A stretch of DNA of 64,000 nt from Sneathiella sp. HT1-7 (lineage in GTDB: Bacteria; Pseudomonadota; Alphaproteobacteria; Sneathiellales; Sneathiellaceae): positions 62,001 through 126,000 of the forward strand of contig NZ_JAJFZN010000001.1 in NCBI RefSeq assembly GCF_020731145.1, read 5' to 3'. Shown here piece after piece: positions 1 through 8,235 of the stretch. The position numbers and the translations under genes are program-made. Numbering within the stretch: the first letter of the stretch is position 1; every line of letters starts with the position of its first letter. The notes under the pieces were generated by a model. The model did not search any database. It was given only the letters and a program-made list of their open reading frames with translations, and was not told where the DNA came from.

Positions 1-593
1 GTCGGCTGCCCGGCAAACTGCTTCAAGAGAAGGAAAGACGCGACCAAAACTACCGCAAGGCCAGCCGCCATAAAAATCAATGCCCCTTCAAAACCGATAG
101 ACGTCAACAATGCACCACCGAGGAAGAAGCCTGCGCCCTTCAAGGCATTTTTTGAACCTGTCAGCGCCGCCACCCACTTAAACAGCCGGGAGGTGCCACC
201 TTCAGGCAACAATATCTTGATGGAGGATTTGGCGCTCATCTTGGTGAGATCTTTGGCGACTCCCGACAGTCCCTGAGACAGGAAGACATAGAGCACCGAC
301 ATTTCTCTGGACCAACTCGGATCAAGCTGGGAGAGCATAAAAAGTGCCGCAATTTGCAGCCATAGGCCCGCGTATAAAGTAAAGCGCAAGCCAAGCCTTG
401 CCGCAATCCAGCCCCCTACCAGATTAGTAACAACCCCGAAAAATTCATACAGAACGAATAATGCCGCGAGTTCAATGGGCGTGTAACCCAGACTATGAAA
501 ATGCAGAAGGACGATCATCCGAAGCGCGCCATCGGTCAGGGTTAACCCCCAATAGGCGCTTGTAACTACGGCATAATCGCGCCACGCAGTCAT
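1..593 (-). CDS. arsJ: ArsJ organoarsenical efflux MFS transporter (partial, C-terminus outside window)
   Basis: Reading the minus strand from an ATG at 593 gives about 197 residues that run off the left edge. The text contains the family hallmarks [14 protein letters not shown] near the start, [30 protein letters not shown] and [10 protein letters not shown], with several hydrophobic membrane spans. ArsJ is a major-facilitator permease known to export 1-arseno-3-phosphoglycerate, which breaks down to arsenate outside the cell. The start codon overlaps the stop of the upstream GAPDH gene in an ATGA (590-593), so the two are translationally coupled. That pairing is the known arsJ signature. 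The C-terminal half cannot be judged from this window. Confidence 0.93.
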   Translation of the reverse strand, partial: MTAWRDYAVVTSAYWGLTLTDGALRMIVLLHFHSLGYTPIELAALFVLYEFFGVVTNLVGGWIAARLGLRFTLYAGLWLQIAALFMLSQLDPSWSREMSVLYVFLSQGLSGVAKDLTKMSAKSSIKILLPEGGTSRLFKWVAALTGSKNALKGAGFFLGGALLTSIGFEGALIFMAAGLAVVLVASFLLLKQFAGQP

Positions 594-1621
594 CGGATTT
601 CCTTCGCGACCTTAGCCGCCAATTCCCGCATTCGCCAGACATAACCGGTTTCATTGTCATACCAGGAGAGGATTTTGACCTGAGTTTCATCAACAACCAT
701 CGTCGATGGCGCATCAACAATTGAAGAACGACGATCATTGACGAAATCAGCGGAAACGAGCGGGCGCGTTTCATAGCCGAGAATGCCCTCAAGTTCCGCC
801 TCGCTCGCGGCTTTGAAGAAGCTGTTTACTTCTTCCACCGTTGTTGGGCGGGCGACTTCCAATACGCAGTCCGTGATCGACGCATTCAGCAGCGGAACCC
901 TTACCGCGACGCCATTCAGTTTACCTGCAAGCTCCGGATATATCATGGCAATCGCCGTCGCCGAGCCGGTTGATGTAGGAATAAGAGAGTTCAACGCGGA
1001 CCTTGCCCGACGTAAATCCTTATGCGGTGCATCAACAATGATCTGCGTATTAGTGACATCATGAATTGTCGTGATCAGGCCGTGCCGAATGCCGATATTT
1101 TCCTGTATCACTTTAATCAGCGGTGCCAGACAATTCGTGGTGCAGGACGCGTTGGTCAGAATATGATGCGCAGTCGGATCATAGAGATGATCGTTAACGC
1201 CCATCACGATATTTATGTCCGCGTCCTTGACTGGGGCAGCGACGATTACTTTCTTTACACTTCCGGAAAGATAGAGCTGCAACACATCCCGTTTTTTAAA
1301 CTTGCCGGTGCATTCAATAACGATATCAACATCTCGCTCTGCCCAGGGAATCTCGGCCGGATCAGCATGGTCGGAAAATGTCATCGAGAAATCACCGGCT
1401 TTCAGATACGGTTTTTCCCAGAGAACTGGAATGTCGAGATGCCCATGAACACTATCAAACTCGAGCAAATGAGCCGCAGTTTCCGGGCCACCCTTTACTT
1501 CATTGATATGGACAACATCAAAAGCCGGGCCGCTTTCCCTCTCCTTAGCATGTTCCAATGCCGCGCGCAGGAACAACCGCCCCATGCGACCAAACCCGTT
1601 TATCCCAATCCGGACTGCCAT
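590..1621 (-). CDS. ArsJ-associated glyceraldehyde-3-phosphate dehydrogenase
   Basis: This 343-residue protein is a full-length GAPDH. The NAD-binding start reads INGFGRMGR, the catalytic cysteine sits in [11 protein letters not shown], and the C-terminal WYDNETGY motif is present. In arsJ operons this enzyme is known to make 1-arseno-3-phosphoglycerate from glyceraldehyde-3-phosphate, NAD and arsenate, which ArsJ then exports. Context, rather than any single residue, assigns it to arsenic instead of glycolysis: it overlaps arsJ by four bases. The start ATG at 1621 is preceded by a GGTGG-type ribosome site. No ArsR regulator is next to it; the neighbour is a divergent cation exporter 170 bp away. 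A TTGACA-like -35 candidate lies at 1718-1723 (minus strand), but I see no good -10. Confidence 0.92.
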   Translation of the reverse strand: MAVRIGINGFGRMGRLFLRAALEHAKERESGPAFDVVHINEVKGGPETAAHLLEFDSVHGHLDIPVLWEKPYLKAGDFSMTFSDHADPAEIPWAERDVDIVIECTGKFKKRDVLQLYLSGSVKKVIVAAPVKDADINIVMGVNDHLYDPTAHHILTNASCTTNCLAPLIKVIQENIGIRHGLITTIHDVTNTQIIVDAPHKDLRRARSALNSLIPTSTGSATAIAMIYPELAGKLNGVAVRVPLLNASITDCVLEVARPTTVEEVNSFFKAASEAELEGILGYETRPLVSADFVNDRRSSIVDAPSTMVVDETQVKILSWYDNETGYVWRMRELAAKVAKEIR

Positions 1622-1791
1622 TTATTCCACCACTTATGCATACAGATTTGTCCACGCCGCATTTTACTGCGACTGGTGAACTCGCGTCACCCTAGTTTTC
1701 GGATATTACATCTTTATGTCAAAATTCTATGGACAACCAATGTGCCGCCCCTGTCTAATTAGCGGAATTCCTCTCGAAACCGGTCTATTTT

Positions 1792-2730
1792 ATGGCATCA
1801 TCACATTCACATACCGACAGCAAAGCACATAGTCATTCGCATGATCATGCACCGAAAGTAACGGAAGATAGCGAGCGGCGTATTTTCTGGGTTATGTGCC
1901 TAACTGGCGGGTACATGATATTGCAAGCGCTGGGCGGTTTGTTCTCCGGCTCCCTCGCCCTGCTTGCTGATTCCGGGCATATGCTCTCCGATACAGCAGC
2001 GCTTGGCCTCGCGTGGTTTGCCTTTCGCCTGGCTTCCAAACCAGCGGACAGTAAACGTTCCTACGGGTATCACCGCTTTCAGATTCTGGCGGCCTTCACC
2101 AATGGCCTAACCCTTTTCTTCATTGCCGGATGGATCATTTTTGAGGCAGTTGAACGCCTGATGTATCCCGGAGAGGTCATCGGCGGCATGATGCTTGTCA
2201 TCGCATGCGGCGGACTGGTGATCAATATCGTTGGTTTCTATCTGCTCCATCGTGGCGACCGCCATAATGTAAATATGCAGGGCGCCTTGCTGCATGTGAT
2301 GGGGGATTTGTTGGGCTCTGTCGCCGCCATTGTCGCGGCTATCATCATCCTTATGTTCGGATGGATGGCCGCGGACCCCATCCTGTCGATACTGGTTGCG
2401 GTCATTATCCTGAAAAGTGCCTACAGCCTTGTTCGACGGTCCGGCCATATCTTGCTGGAAGGCACACCAGAGAATCTGGACATGATGCTGATTCGGGAAA
2501 AACTGGTCGCGTATATGCCAGAAATCATCGACGTCCACCATATGCATGCCTGGTCCCTTACTGCAGAAAAGCCAATTGTGACTATGCATATTCAAGTTAA
2601 GCCGTCAGCGGATATAAAATCTACGCTACACGCAATCAACGCGTTTTTGCTTTCCGAATTTGAAATTGACCACGCGACATTGCAGCTTGAACATGGCAAT
2701 TGCAGCACCGACGAAATTCTGGAAAAATAG
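1792..2730 (+). CDS. Cation diffusion facilitator (CzcD/ZitB-type zinc exporter)
   Basis: The 312-residue protein has a His-rich cytoplasmic N-terminus (repeated HSH and HDH within the first 20 residues), six predicted membrane helices and a C-terminal cytoplasmic domain. The transport-site motif LADSGHMLSD is in TM2 and HVMGDLLGS in TM5, giving the His/Asp pairs typical of zinc-selective CDF proteins. It likely exports Zn2+ (possibly Co2+ or Cd2+) from the cytoplasm using the proton gradient. It is divergent from the arsenate genes, so the locus looks like a small metal/metalloid resistance patch. Substrate is inferred from the family. Confidence 0.93.
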   Translation: MASSHSHTDSKAHSHSHDHAPKVTEDSERRIFWVMCLTGGYMILQALGGLFSGSLALLADSGHMLSDTAALGLAWFAFRLASKPADSKRSYGYHRFQILAAFTNGLTLFFIAGWIIFEAVERLMYPGEVIGGMMLVIACGGLVINIVGFYLLHRGDRHNVNMQGALLHVMGDLLGSVAAIVAAIIILMFGWMAADPILSILVAVIILKSAYSLVRRSGHILLEGTPENLDMMLIREKLVAYMPEIIDVHHMHAWSLTAEKPIVTMHIQVKPSADIKSTLHAINAFLLSEFEIDHATLQLEHGNCSTDEILEK

Positions 2731-2732
2731 CT

Positions 2733-3140
2733 TTACTGCCAGAGTGGTCGCGCCGCGCTGGCAATGCCTTTTGCTTCTCCCCATGGGCCCGTGCTCATTA
2801 CGGAAAGCCAGCGCATGGGTGCCGGGCTCACAATTCGAACTTCAACCATACTGCCGCGTGTGACTTGTGCGCTCAATCGGGTACTCAGGTTTGATTTTTC
2901 AAGGCTACACCGAATTGCAGCGCCCGGAAGCCAGAATTTTGCGGGCACTTTGCCTTGAATACGATATCGTTTTTCAGGCTTTCCTATAGTCGAAATCCGG
3001 CAATCCCCGGCAAAGGCTGCGCCTAGATCCCCCGAAACTTCCAATGTAATCAAGTCCTGTTTACCCGCAACGACAGGCATGCCCGAAAACTGGGCAAGCA
3101 TCAGCATTACCGCAATCCCTAATTTATGTCTTGTCCGCAT
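2733..3140 (-). CDS. Small secreted protein of unknown function
   Basis: From the ATG at 3140 this gives 135 residues: a basic start (MRTRHKLG), a hydrophobic stretch and a probable signal-peptidase site near PVVAG, then a mature part of about 110 residues with two cysteines (DCRIS and IRCSLE) that could form a disulfide. A longer reading from 3197 is possible but runs into the terminator hairpin at 3171-3204, so I chose the start that gives a clean signal peptide. No strong ribosome site is visible. It ends 2 bp from the convergent cation exporter stop. I do not recognise the family. Confidence 0.6.
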   Translation of the reverse strand: MRTRHKLGIAVMLMLAQFSGMPVVAGKQDLITLEVSGDLGAAFAGDCRISTIGKPEKRYRIQGKVPAKFWLPGAAIRCSLEKSNLSTRLSAQVTRGSMVEVRIVSPAPMRWLSVMSTGPWGEAKGIASAARPLWQ

Positions 3141-3170
3141 GGTGACATCATAAAAAAGCATGGTTAACAA

Positions 3171-3204
3171 AACAAAAACCCGATTGCGGGAAAGCAACCG
3201 GGTT
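3171..3204 (-). terminator. Rho-independent terminator after DUF3126
   Basis: AACCCG (3177-3182) pairs with CGGGTT (3199-3204), extended by TTGC/GCAA across one mismatch. On the minus strand the stem is followed by a T-rich run (A-rich at 3171-3178 on the plus strand). It lies just downstream of the DUF3126 stop and should end the cold-shock/DUF3126 transcript. Confidence 0.8.
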
Positions 3205-3229
3205 CAAAATCGACTGATACTCGATTTCG

Positions 3230-3448
3230 TTAAGAAGTCGACGGCAAATCCATATCAAGTATGGTCATATGAAAAGCGAATGACACTTCGCCTTCATCCT
3301 CATCCCGATAGACAACCCCGATAAATTCATCACCGAGCAGAACCTCAGCCGTTCCATCGGATGGCCGACGCTCTTTGACATTGAACTCTTCATTGCCAAA
3401 TTTTTCCCGCAGGTAGCGCTGCACCTTTAATGTTTCCGTTCTCGTCAT
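3230..3448 (-). CDS. DUF3126 family protein
   Basis: This 72-residue protein matches the small alphaproteobacterial DUF3126 family: an N-terminal helix with LKVQRYLREKFGN, a middle AEVLLGDEFIGVVYRDEDEG and a C-terminal LDMDLP. The function of the family is not known. It lies 16 bp downstream of the double cold-shock gene on the same strand, with a terminator right after its stop, so the two probably share a transcript. The size fits the family. Confidence 0.85.
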   Translation of the reverse strand: MTRTETLKVQRYLREKFGNEEFNVKERRPSDGTAEVLLGDEFIGVVYRDEDEGEVSFAFHMTILDMDLPSTS

Positions 3449-3464
3449 TATGGCCCCGCGTTTC

Positions 3465-3947
3465 TTATAGAATTTCGAGTGAGTCTGCGATCGGTCCTTT
3501 TACGCCCATGCGGACAACACATTTAACCTTGGTATCCAGACCTATATCTTCAAGGTTGATGTCAGAACGCTCCAGCATATTAATGTGGATAAAGACATCC
3601 TCTCCACCACCATCCGGCGTCACAAACCCGTATTTATGTTCGGGAACAAAGGTAGTCACAACACCCGTCACCTCGATATCATTACCGACGACAACCTCTT
3701 CTTCCTCTTCCGGCTCATGAATTGCGACAACCTGCTGGCCGCGATCCCCATCTGCAAGGTCACAATTAATCTGCATACCTTCCCGGAGTTCAGTATAGGA
3801 AGTGTTTTGCAGAACCGAAATATGGACAAAGGCATCTGGAGACCCATCGGCGGGCGAGACAAAACCAAATCCCTTGGCTTCATCGAAAAATTTTACAGTC
3901 GCCGATATATTCTTACGGACGGGCTTGGACGGCTTACGATCATTCAT
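3465..3947 (-). CDS. Cold-shock protein with two tandem cold-shock domains
   Basis: The 160-residue protein carries two CSD OB-folds. The first (about residues 14-75) has KGFGFVSP and DAFVHIS; the second (about 90-157) has KYGFVTP and DVFIHI. These are the RNP1 and RNP2 nucleic-acid-binding motifs. The domains are joined by an acidic EPEEEEEVVV linker. Such double-CSD proteins are common in alphaproteobacteria and bind single-stranded RNA or DNA, probably as RNA chaperones. An AAGGA ribosome site precedes the ATG closely. The 145 bp upstream (3948-4092) are AT-rich with no clear motif. It is followed by DUF3126 and a terminator. Confidence 0.9.
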   Translation of the reverse strand: MNDRKPSKPVRKNISATVKFFDEAKGFGFVSPADGSPDAFVHISVLQNTSYTELREGMQINCDLADGDRGQQVVAIHEPEEEEEVVVGNDIEVTGVVTTFVPEHKYGFVTPDGGGEDVFIHINMLERSDINLEDIGLDTKVKCVVRMGVKGPIADSLEIL

Positions 3948-4092
3948 CCTTAAAGGACCTCATTATTTATAACAAACGGTGCAATACCCAATATAGGGGC
4001 AAAGCTCAAATATTTCCGTGATTTTGTATCAGATCAGAACGCGGCTGTCTGTAGCCTTATTTAATCCGCCGTTCCTAACAGTTTCGCAGTTT

Positions 4093-4854
4093 TCAGATTT
4101 TATTGAATTTGGCCGCGCAGCGGGAGATGCTATGCTGGATTAACCGGACAATTTCTGGGCGGGTTCCGATCGCCCCCGCATAGTGAGCCGGCAGCTTGCT
4201 TCCCGTTTCCCGCTGCCATTCGGCAATCGCGCCGGGCACATCCTCCATCGCGTGCGGCCCGTCCGCTGCGAACAAACCTACAAGGACTAGCGGCGGTCCG
4301 TTCTCAGGTTGATTCTTTAGCCATTGACCGAGGAACGGCGCTTCATTCAGGAAGGCAACAGAAACCCTGGCAAATTCTTGCCTGCTTTCAACCGTCCTCT
4401 GCTGCAGATAGGTCGCCTCGGCAGAGGCACGCGATTTTTCTGAACCGTGGGCGACAAGGACGAGATGAATGTCCACCGGAGCATATCCCTTATCAGCACA
4501 AACTTCCTGTGCCATGGCGGATATTATTCCGGCCAATTCAGGATCAATTCCGAGGGCATCACATTGATACAGCTGGCGATCTGTGCAAATACGCTGCCCC
4601 TCCGTCAACTCAAATAGTTCCGGAATGCGTCGCGCAACAAAATATCCGTTGCTCATAAAGAATGGTAACAGAAAAACTTCTCCGCCCGGCAAATTGGGGG
4701 ATGTGTGATTACCAGCAAGGAAACAAACCCCCACCTGTCCATAGCGATTGCTTTGCTGCAATGTCAACGCATGCTGCTTGGCAGCCTCCTGTGCGTCAAC
4801 CGACACACTGGAACCATGGGCAACTATAAGGACTGACGGACGCGTAGGTGGCAT
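4093..4854 (-). CDS. CbiX/SirB-type sirohydrochlorin chelatase-like protein
   Basis: From the ATG at 4854 this gives 253 residues in two repeated CbiX-type halves, each opening with an AHGS motif (VLIVAHGSS near residue 10 and VLVAHGSEKS near 138). The C-terminal half contains GLFAADGPHAMEDVPGAI, a typical CbiX-family segment. Such proteins insert Co2+ or Fe2+ into sirohydrochlorin for cobalamin or siroheme. A TTG two codons upstream is an alternative start. No cobalamin or siroheme gene is adjacent, so the metal and pathway are not settled by context. Confidence 0.82.
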   Translation of the reverse strand: MPPTRPSVLIVAHGSSVSVDAQEAAKQHALTLQQSNRYGQVGVCFLAGNHTSPNLPGGEVFLLPFFMSNGYFVARRIPELFELTEGQRICTDRQLYQCDALGIDPELAGIISAMAQEVCADKGYAPVDIHLVLVAHGSEKSRASAEATYLQQRTVESRQEFARVSVAFLNEAPFLGQWLKNQPENGPPLVLVGLFAADGPHAMEDVPGAIAEWQRETGSKLPAHYAGAIGTRPEIVRLIQHSISRCAAKFNKI

Positions 4855-4969
4855 TGGCAAATCTTGTTAAAGACCAAGGTGGTGCGGCTAAATTTCATCA
4901 TAGCATTGTGTTTACAATTTTTCGGCCAAAACTGGAAAAAAAATCACCTCGTTTTCTCTTTACGTCGCT

Positions 4970-4990
4970 ATCTAACCTAGGTATTTAGAT
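4970..4990. promoter_or_regulatory. Inverted repeat upstream of the TRAP cluster, possible operator
   Basis: ATCTAA (4970-4975) and TTAGAT (4985-4990) form a 6-bp inverted repeat around a CCTAGGTAT core, 113 bp before the dctP start. The 240-bp gap it lies in is the only long non-coding stretch ahead of the TRAP/CoA cluster. A regulator site is plausible but unproven; no regulator gene is adjacent. Confidence 0.35.
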
Positions 4991-5102
4991 TTTAGTGGCC
5001 CGCAAGTGTTGAAGTATGCGATAATGCTTTTCATCAGTGGCAAAAAGTAAAATCAAAGCCATGGGTTAAGAATAATTGGTTCCGAATGGGAGGAAGATAA
5101 AA

Positions 5103-6149
5103 ATGTTCAAACGTACAGTTATGTCGATTGCGGCGTTCTCCGCTGCATCGATGATGGCGTTCAGTGTGTCTGCTGCTGACGTCGTAGATGGACCTAACGT
5201 TAATTGGAATGTATCTACGTGGGGCAAACAAAGAGCCTTTACGGCAAGCGTAGAAGCGATCAGAGACTATGTCGCTGAACGCACAGGCGGTAAATTCAAG
5301 ATCAAGATACATTATGGTGAGGCCCTCTCCAAGGCGAGAGAAAACCTGGACGGCATTAAACTTGGCGCCTTTCAGATGGCAATGTTTTGCTCTGCCTACC
5401 ATCCGGCTAAGCACCCGACACTGTCGGGACTAGACCTTCCCTTCTTGCCGTTTCCTAACCTGAAAGTTCAAACGGCAGTGCATGAAACCTATTATGCTGA
5501 CCCTGCAGTCGCAAAAGATTTGGCCCGCTGGGACGCAAAGCTGCTGATGAGTTCACTATTACCGCAGTATGAATTTACGGGTGTCGGCAAGCCTCCGGTC
5601 ACGCTGGAAGACTGGAACGGCATGCGCGTTCGTGCTTTGGGCGGCATTGGTGAAGCAATGAAGAAAATTGGTGCCGTTCCAACTACTGTGCCTGCACCGG
5701 AAGTTTACACATCACTGGAACGCGGTACGATTGAAGCTGCATCCTTCCCGTTCACCTATGCTCATGTGGCCTACCGCCTGACAGATATCGGTGAATGGTA
5801 TACTGCGAACATGTCTCCTGGCGCGAATAACTGCCCGGTTGTTGTCAACATTCCGGCGTATGAAAAGCTTCCGCCTGAGTATCAACAGCTTCTCCAGGAT
5901 GCCAAACCTTCTGCATATGAAGCCCTTTATGCTGCGTATGATGCCGCGGACAAGAAAAATTTTCCGATTATGAAGGAAAAAGGCATGACAGCGATCACCT
6001 TCTCTGATGAAGAGATCGCCAAGTTCCGTGCTGTTGGCGCAAAGCCAGTCTGGGACGAATGGATCGCAAAAATGAATGCCGATGGATATCCCGGCGATCA
6101 ACTTTTTGAATTGATCATGACGACTTCAAAAGAAGCCTCCAGTAACTAA
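5103..6149 (+). CDS. dctP: TRAP transporter substrate-binding protein (DctP family)
   Basis: The 348-residue protein starts at the ATG preceded by GGGAGGAAG. It has a signal peptide of about 24 residues (MFKRTVMSIAAFSAASMMAF followed by SVSA) and a periplasmic DctP fold. The segment NGMRVRALGGIGEAMKKIGA holds the conserved arginine that in TRAP binding proteins usually clamps the substrate carboxylate. It captures an organic acid in the periplasm and delivers it to DctQM. It is the first gene of the cluster, and a strong hairpin follows its stop, a layout that yields more binding protein than membrane subunits. The ligand cannot be named from sequence. Confidence 0.94.
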   Translation: MFKRTVMSIAAFSAASMMAFSVSAADVVDGPNVNWNVSTWGKQRAFTASVEAIRDYVAERTGGKFKIKIHYGEALSKARENLDGIKLGAFQMAMFCSAYHPAKHPTLSGLDLPFLPFPNLKVQTAVHETYYADPAVAKDLARWDAKLLMSSLLPQYEFTGVGKPPVTLEDWNGMRVRALGGIGEAMKKIGAVPTTVPAPEVYTSLERGTIEAASFPFTYAHVAYRLTDIGEWYTANMSPGANNCPVVVNIPAYEKLPPEYQQLLQDAKPSAYEALYAAYDAADKKNFPIMKEKGMTAITFSDEEIAKFRAVGAKPVWDEWIAKMNADGYPGDQLFELIMTTSKEASSN

Positions 6150-6159
6150 ACTTTGAATT

Positions 6160-6186
6160 GAGGGCCTGGCTTGCCGGGCCCTCTTT
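6160..6186 (+). terminator. Intercistronic hairpin between dctP and dctQ (attenuator)
   Basis: GAGGGCCTGG (6160-6169) pairs with CCGGGCCCTC (6174-6183) through ten base pairs, one a G-T wobble, across a four-base loop, followed by TTT. The short T-run suggests partial termination or 3'-end protection of dctP mRNA. It is probably a mechanism for making binding protein in excess over the permease. Confidence 0.7.
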
Positions 6187-6203
6187 CAACATAAGAAAAA
6201 CTC

Positions 6204-6872
6204 ATGACATCATCAAATCCCCCTAAGGGTTCGGCGTCCGGATCGGCTTTTGCCGCATTTGACCGTGGCTTTTCCAAACTCGAAAATTTCCTGAACGGAA
6301 TTTCCGCTCTTGCAATATTTTTTGTGATGCTGATTGGTGTCACTCAGGTATTCAGCCGGAAGCTTCTCAATTTGCCGATTCCCGGTTATATCGACTTTAT
6401 CGAACAAAGCATGGTTGTTTTTGCGTTTTTCGGAATTGCCTATTGCCAGAGGCTTGGGGGACATGTGCGCATGGACCTCTTTATGGCAAAATTTAGCGGG
6501 CGGCCATTGTATTTCCTTGAAGCATTAGCAACGCTGGTTGGACTTGTTGTTATCACCATCTTGATTGACACCAGCTGGCTGCATTTTTTGAGGGCTTACG
6601 AGCTTGGGGATTCAACGATTGATATCGGAATACCTATCTGGCCTGCGAAAATTGCCATCCCGCTTGCGTTTATGGTTCTCTGGGTGCGATTTGCGCTTCA
6701 GTTCATTGGTTTCATCCGGCTGACTATTTACCCATCTGCGGAGATTATTGCCGTACCCGTGATCGAAGACGTTATTACGACGGCCCGGCACGAGATTGAA
6801 GATGCGCTCGGCGAAGACGCCGCAAAAGAAGCAAAATTCGACGAAACCTATATTAAAAAGGGTAAAAAATAA
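6204..6872 (+). CDS. dctQ: TRAP transporter small membrane subunit (DctQ family)
   Basis: The 222-residue protein has the four membrane helices of DctQ between about residues 30 and 180, with the family segment FFGIAYCQRLGGHVRMDLF. It pairs with DctM to form the sodium-driven permease. It has a charged tail of about 40 residues (ending EAKFDETYIKKGKK) beyond the last helix, longer than in a minimal DctQ. The stop overlaps the dctM start by one base (TAATG), so translation is coupled. The start at 6204 follows the dctP/dctQ hairpin by 17 bases, with no obvious ribosome site. Confidence 0.9.
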   Translation: MTSSNPPKGSASGSAFAAFDRGFSKLENFLNGISALAIFFVMLIGVTQVFSRKLLNLPIPGYIDFIEQSMVVFAFFGIAYCQRLGGHVRMDLFMAKFSGRPLYFLEALATLVGLVVITILIDTSWLHFLRAYELGDSTIDIGIPIWPAKIAIPLAFMVLWVRFALQFIGFIRLTIYPSAEIIAVPVIEDVITTARHEIEDALGEDAAKEAKFDETYIKKGKK

Positions 6873-8179
6873 TGGAGATGGATCCTCTCCTTTCCGGCAT
6901 AATCGGCATGGGCGCGCTGATCGTTATGGTATTTTTGGGTGTTCGGGTCTACATCGCCGCGACGGTTGTTGGCATGTTAGGCATTGTGTCCATTATTGGT
7001 TGGAGTGCCGGCACCGGTATCGTTGGAACAATCCCGCACTCGAAATCCACCCTATATTCCCTGAGCGTGCTGCCGATGTTCATCCTCATTGGCTTCCTCG
7101 CGTTTCATGCCGGAATAACGACAGCCGCTTTTGATGCCGCGAAAAAATGGATAGGGTGGGTCCCAGGTGGCCTCGCTGTTGCGACTGTATTTTCGGCGGC
7201 GGGGTTCGCGGCTGTTTCGGGCGCAAGCACGGCCACAGCAGCGGTTTTCAGTCGGGTAGCTATTCCCGAAATGTTAGAAAATGGTTACGATCGGAGATTG
7301 GCCGCAGGCGTTGTCGCCGCGGGTGGAACACTCGCCTCCCTGATCCCGCCGAGTGCCATTCTGGTAATCTATGCCATTATTGTCGAACAATCCGTTGGCG
7401 CGCTCCTGCTGGCAGGCTTTATACCGGGAATAGTCTCTGCGCTTATCTATGCGCTTATTATTATGTTCCGGGCGACCATAAATCCGAAACTAGGCCCACC
7501 CGTTCGTGGCTTCACGATGGGTGAGAAGATGAAGTCCTTACCCGGCACGCTTCCAATCGTCGCCGTTATTGGCATTATTTTCAGTGCTATTTACGGTGGC
7601 TGGGCGACGCCAACTGAGGCGGGCGCACTCGGTGCCTTTGTCGTCCTCATCATGGCCTTTTTCCATGGGATGCGAACGAAAGAGTTGAAGGACGCATTGT
7701 TCGAAACTGCCAAGCTTACTGTGATGATCTTCTCGATCATCTGGGGTGTGCTGGTTTTTGTCCGGTTCCTCGGATTTTCGGGTCTGCCCGAAGCCTTCGC
7801 AGAATGGATCCTTGGCCTGCCCTTGCCCCCGACTGTCATCATTATCCTGATTTTGTGCGGCTATGCTATCCTCGGCATGTTCATGGACGCAATCGGGATG
7901 TTGCTCTTGACGCTTCCCGTTGTTTATCCAGCGGTTATCGGGCTTGGGTATGATCCAATCTGGTTTGGTATCATTGTTGTGAAGATGGTAGAAATCTGCC
8001 TGATTACCCCACCCATCGGCCTCAATTGTTATGTGGTGAATGGGGTCAGACCGGATATACCATTATCGGATGTCTTCCGCGGGATCGGTCCGTTCTTTAT
8101 CGCTGATGTGTTGACCATCGCCTTGTTCATTGCCTTCCCGGCATTGATTGTCTGGTTGCCGCAAACCATGCTAAACTGA
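6872..8179 (+). CDS. dctM: TRAP transporter large membrane subunit (DctM family)
   Basis: The 435-residue hydrophobic protein has the usual DctM length and about 12 membrane segments. Family segments include SGASTATAAVFSRVAIPEML, ASLIPPSAILVIYAII, YGGWATPTEAGALGAF and LITPPIGLNCYVVNGV. It is the channel subunit that moves the organic acid inward with Na+. Its start overlaps the dctQ stop by one base. The transporter is therefore complete (P, Q and M), and it is followed by three CoA-metabolism genes in the same direction. Confidence 0.95.
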   Translation: MEMDPLLSGIIGMGALIVMVFLGVRVYIAATVVGMLGIVSIIGWSAGTGIVGTIPHSKSTLYSLSVLPMFILIGFLAFHAGITTAAFDAAKKWIGWVPGGLAVATVFSAAGFAAVSGASTATAAVFSRVAIPEMLENGYDRRLAAGVVAAGGTLASLIPPSAILVIYAIIVEQSVGALLLAGFIPGIVSALIYALIIMFRATINPKLGPPVRGFTMGEKMKSLPGTLPIVAVIGIIFSAIYGGWATPTEAGALGAFVVLIMAFFHGMRTKELKDALFETAKLTVMIFSIIWGVLVFVRFLGFSGLPEAFAEWILGLPLPPTVIIILILCGYAILGMFMDAIGMLLLTLPVVYPAVIGLGYDPIWFGIIVVKMVEICLITPPIGLNCYVVNGVRPDIPLSDVFRGIGPFFIADVLTIALFIAFPALIVWLPQTMLN

Positions 8180-8235
8180 TTTAAACTACATCTTCCGGCC
8201 TCCTGCCAAAATCAAAAATAAAAAGGAGTAGGTAA

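Noticed and set aside
1022-1762. Long plus-strand reading frame opposite the GAPDH gene
   Set aside because: It is antisense to a fully supported GAPDH and its translation has no domain or protein-like pattern.
3195-3215. tRNA-like T-loop sequence (GGTTCAAAATC)
   Set aside because: No acceptor stem or anticodon arm can be built; the sequence is the terminator stem of the DUF3126 transcript.
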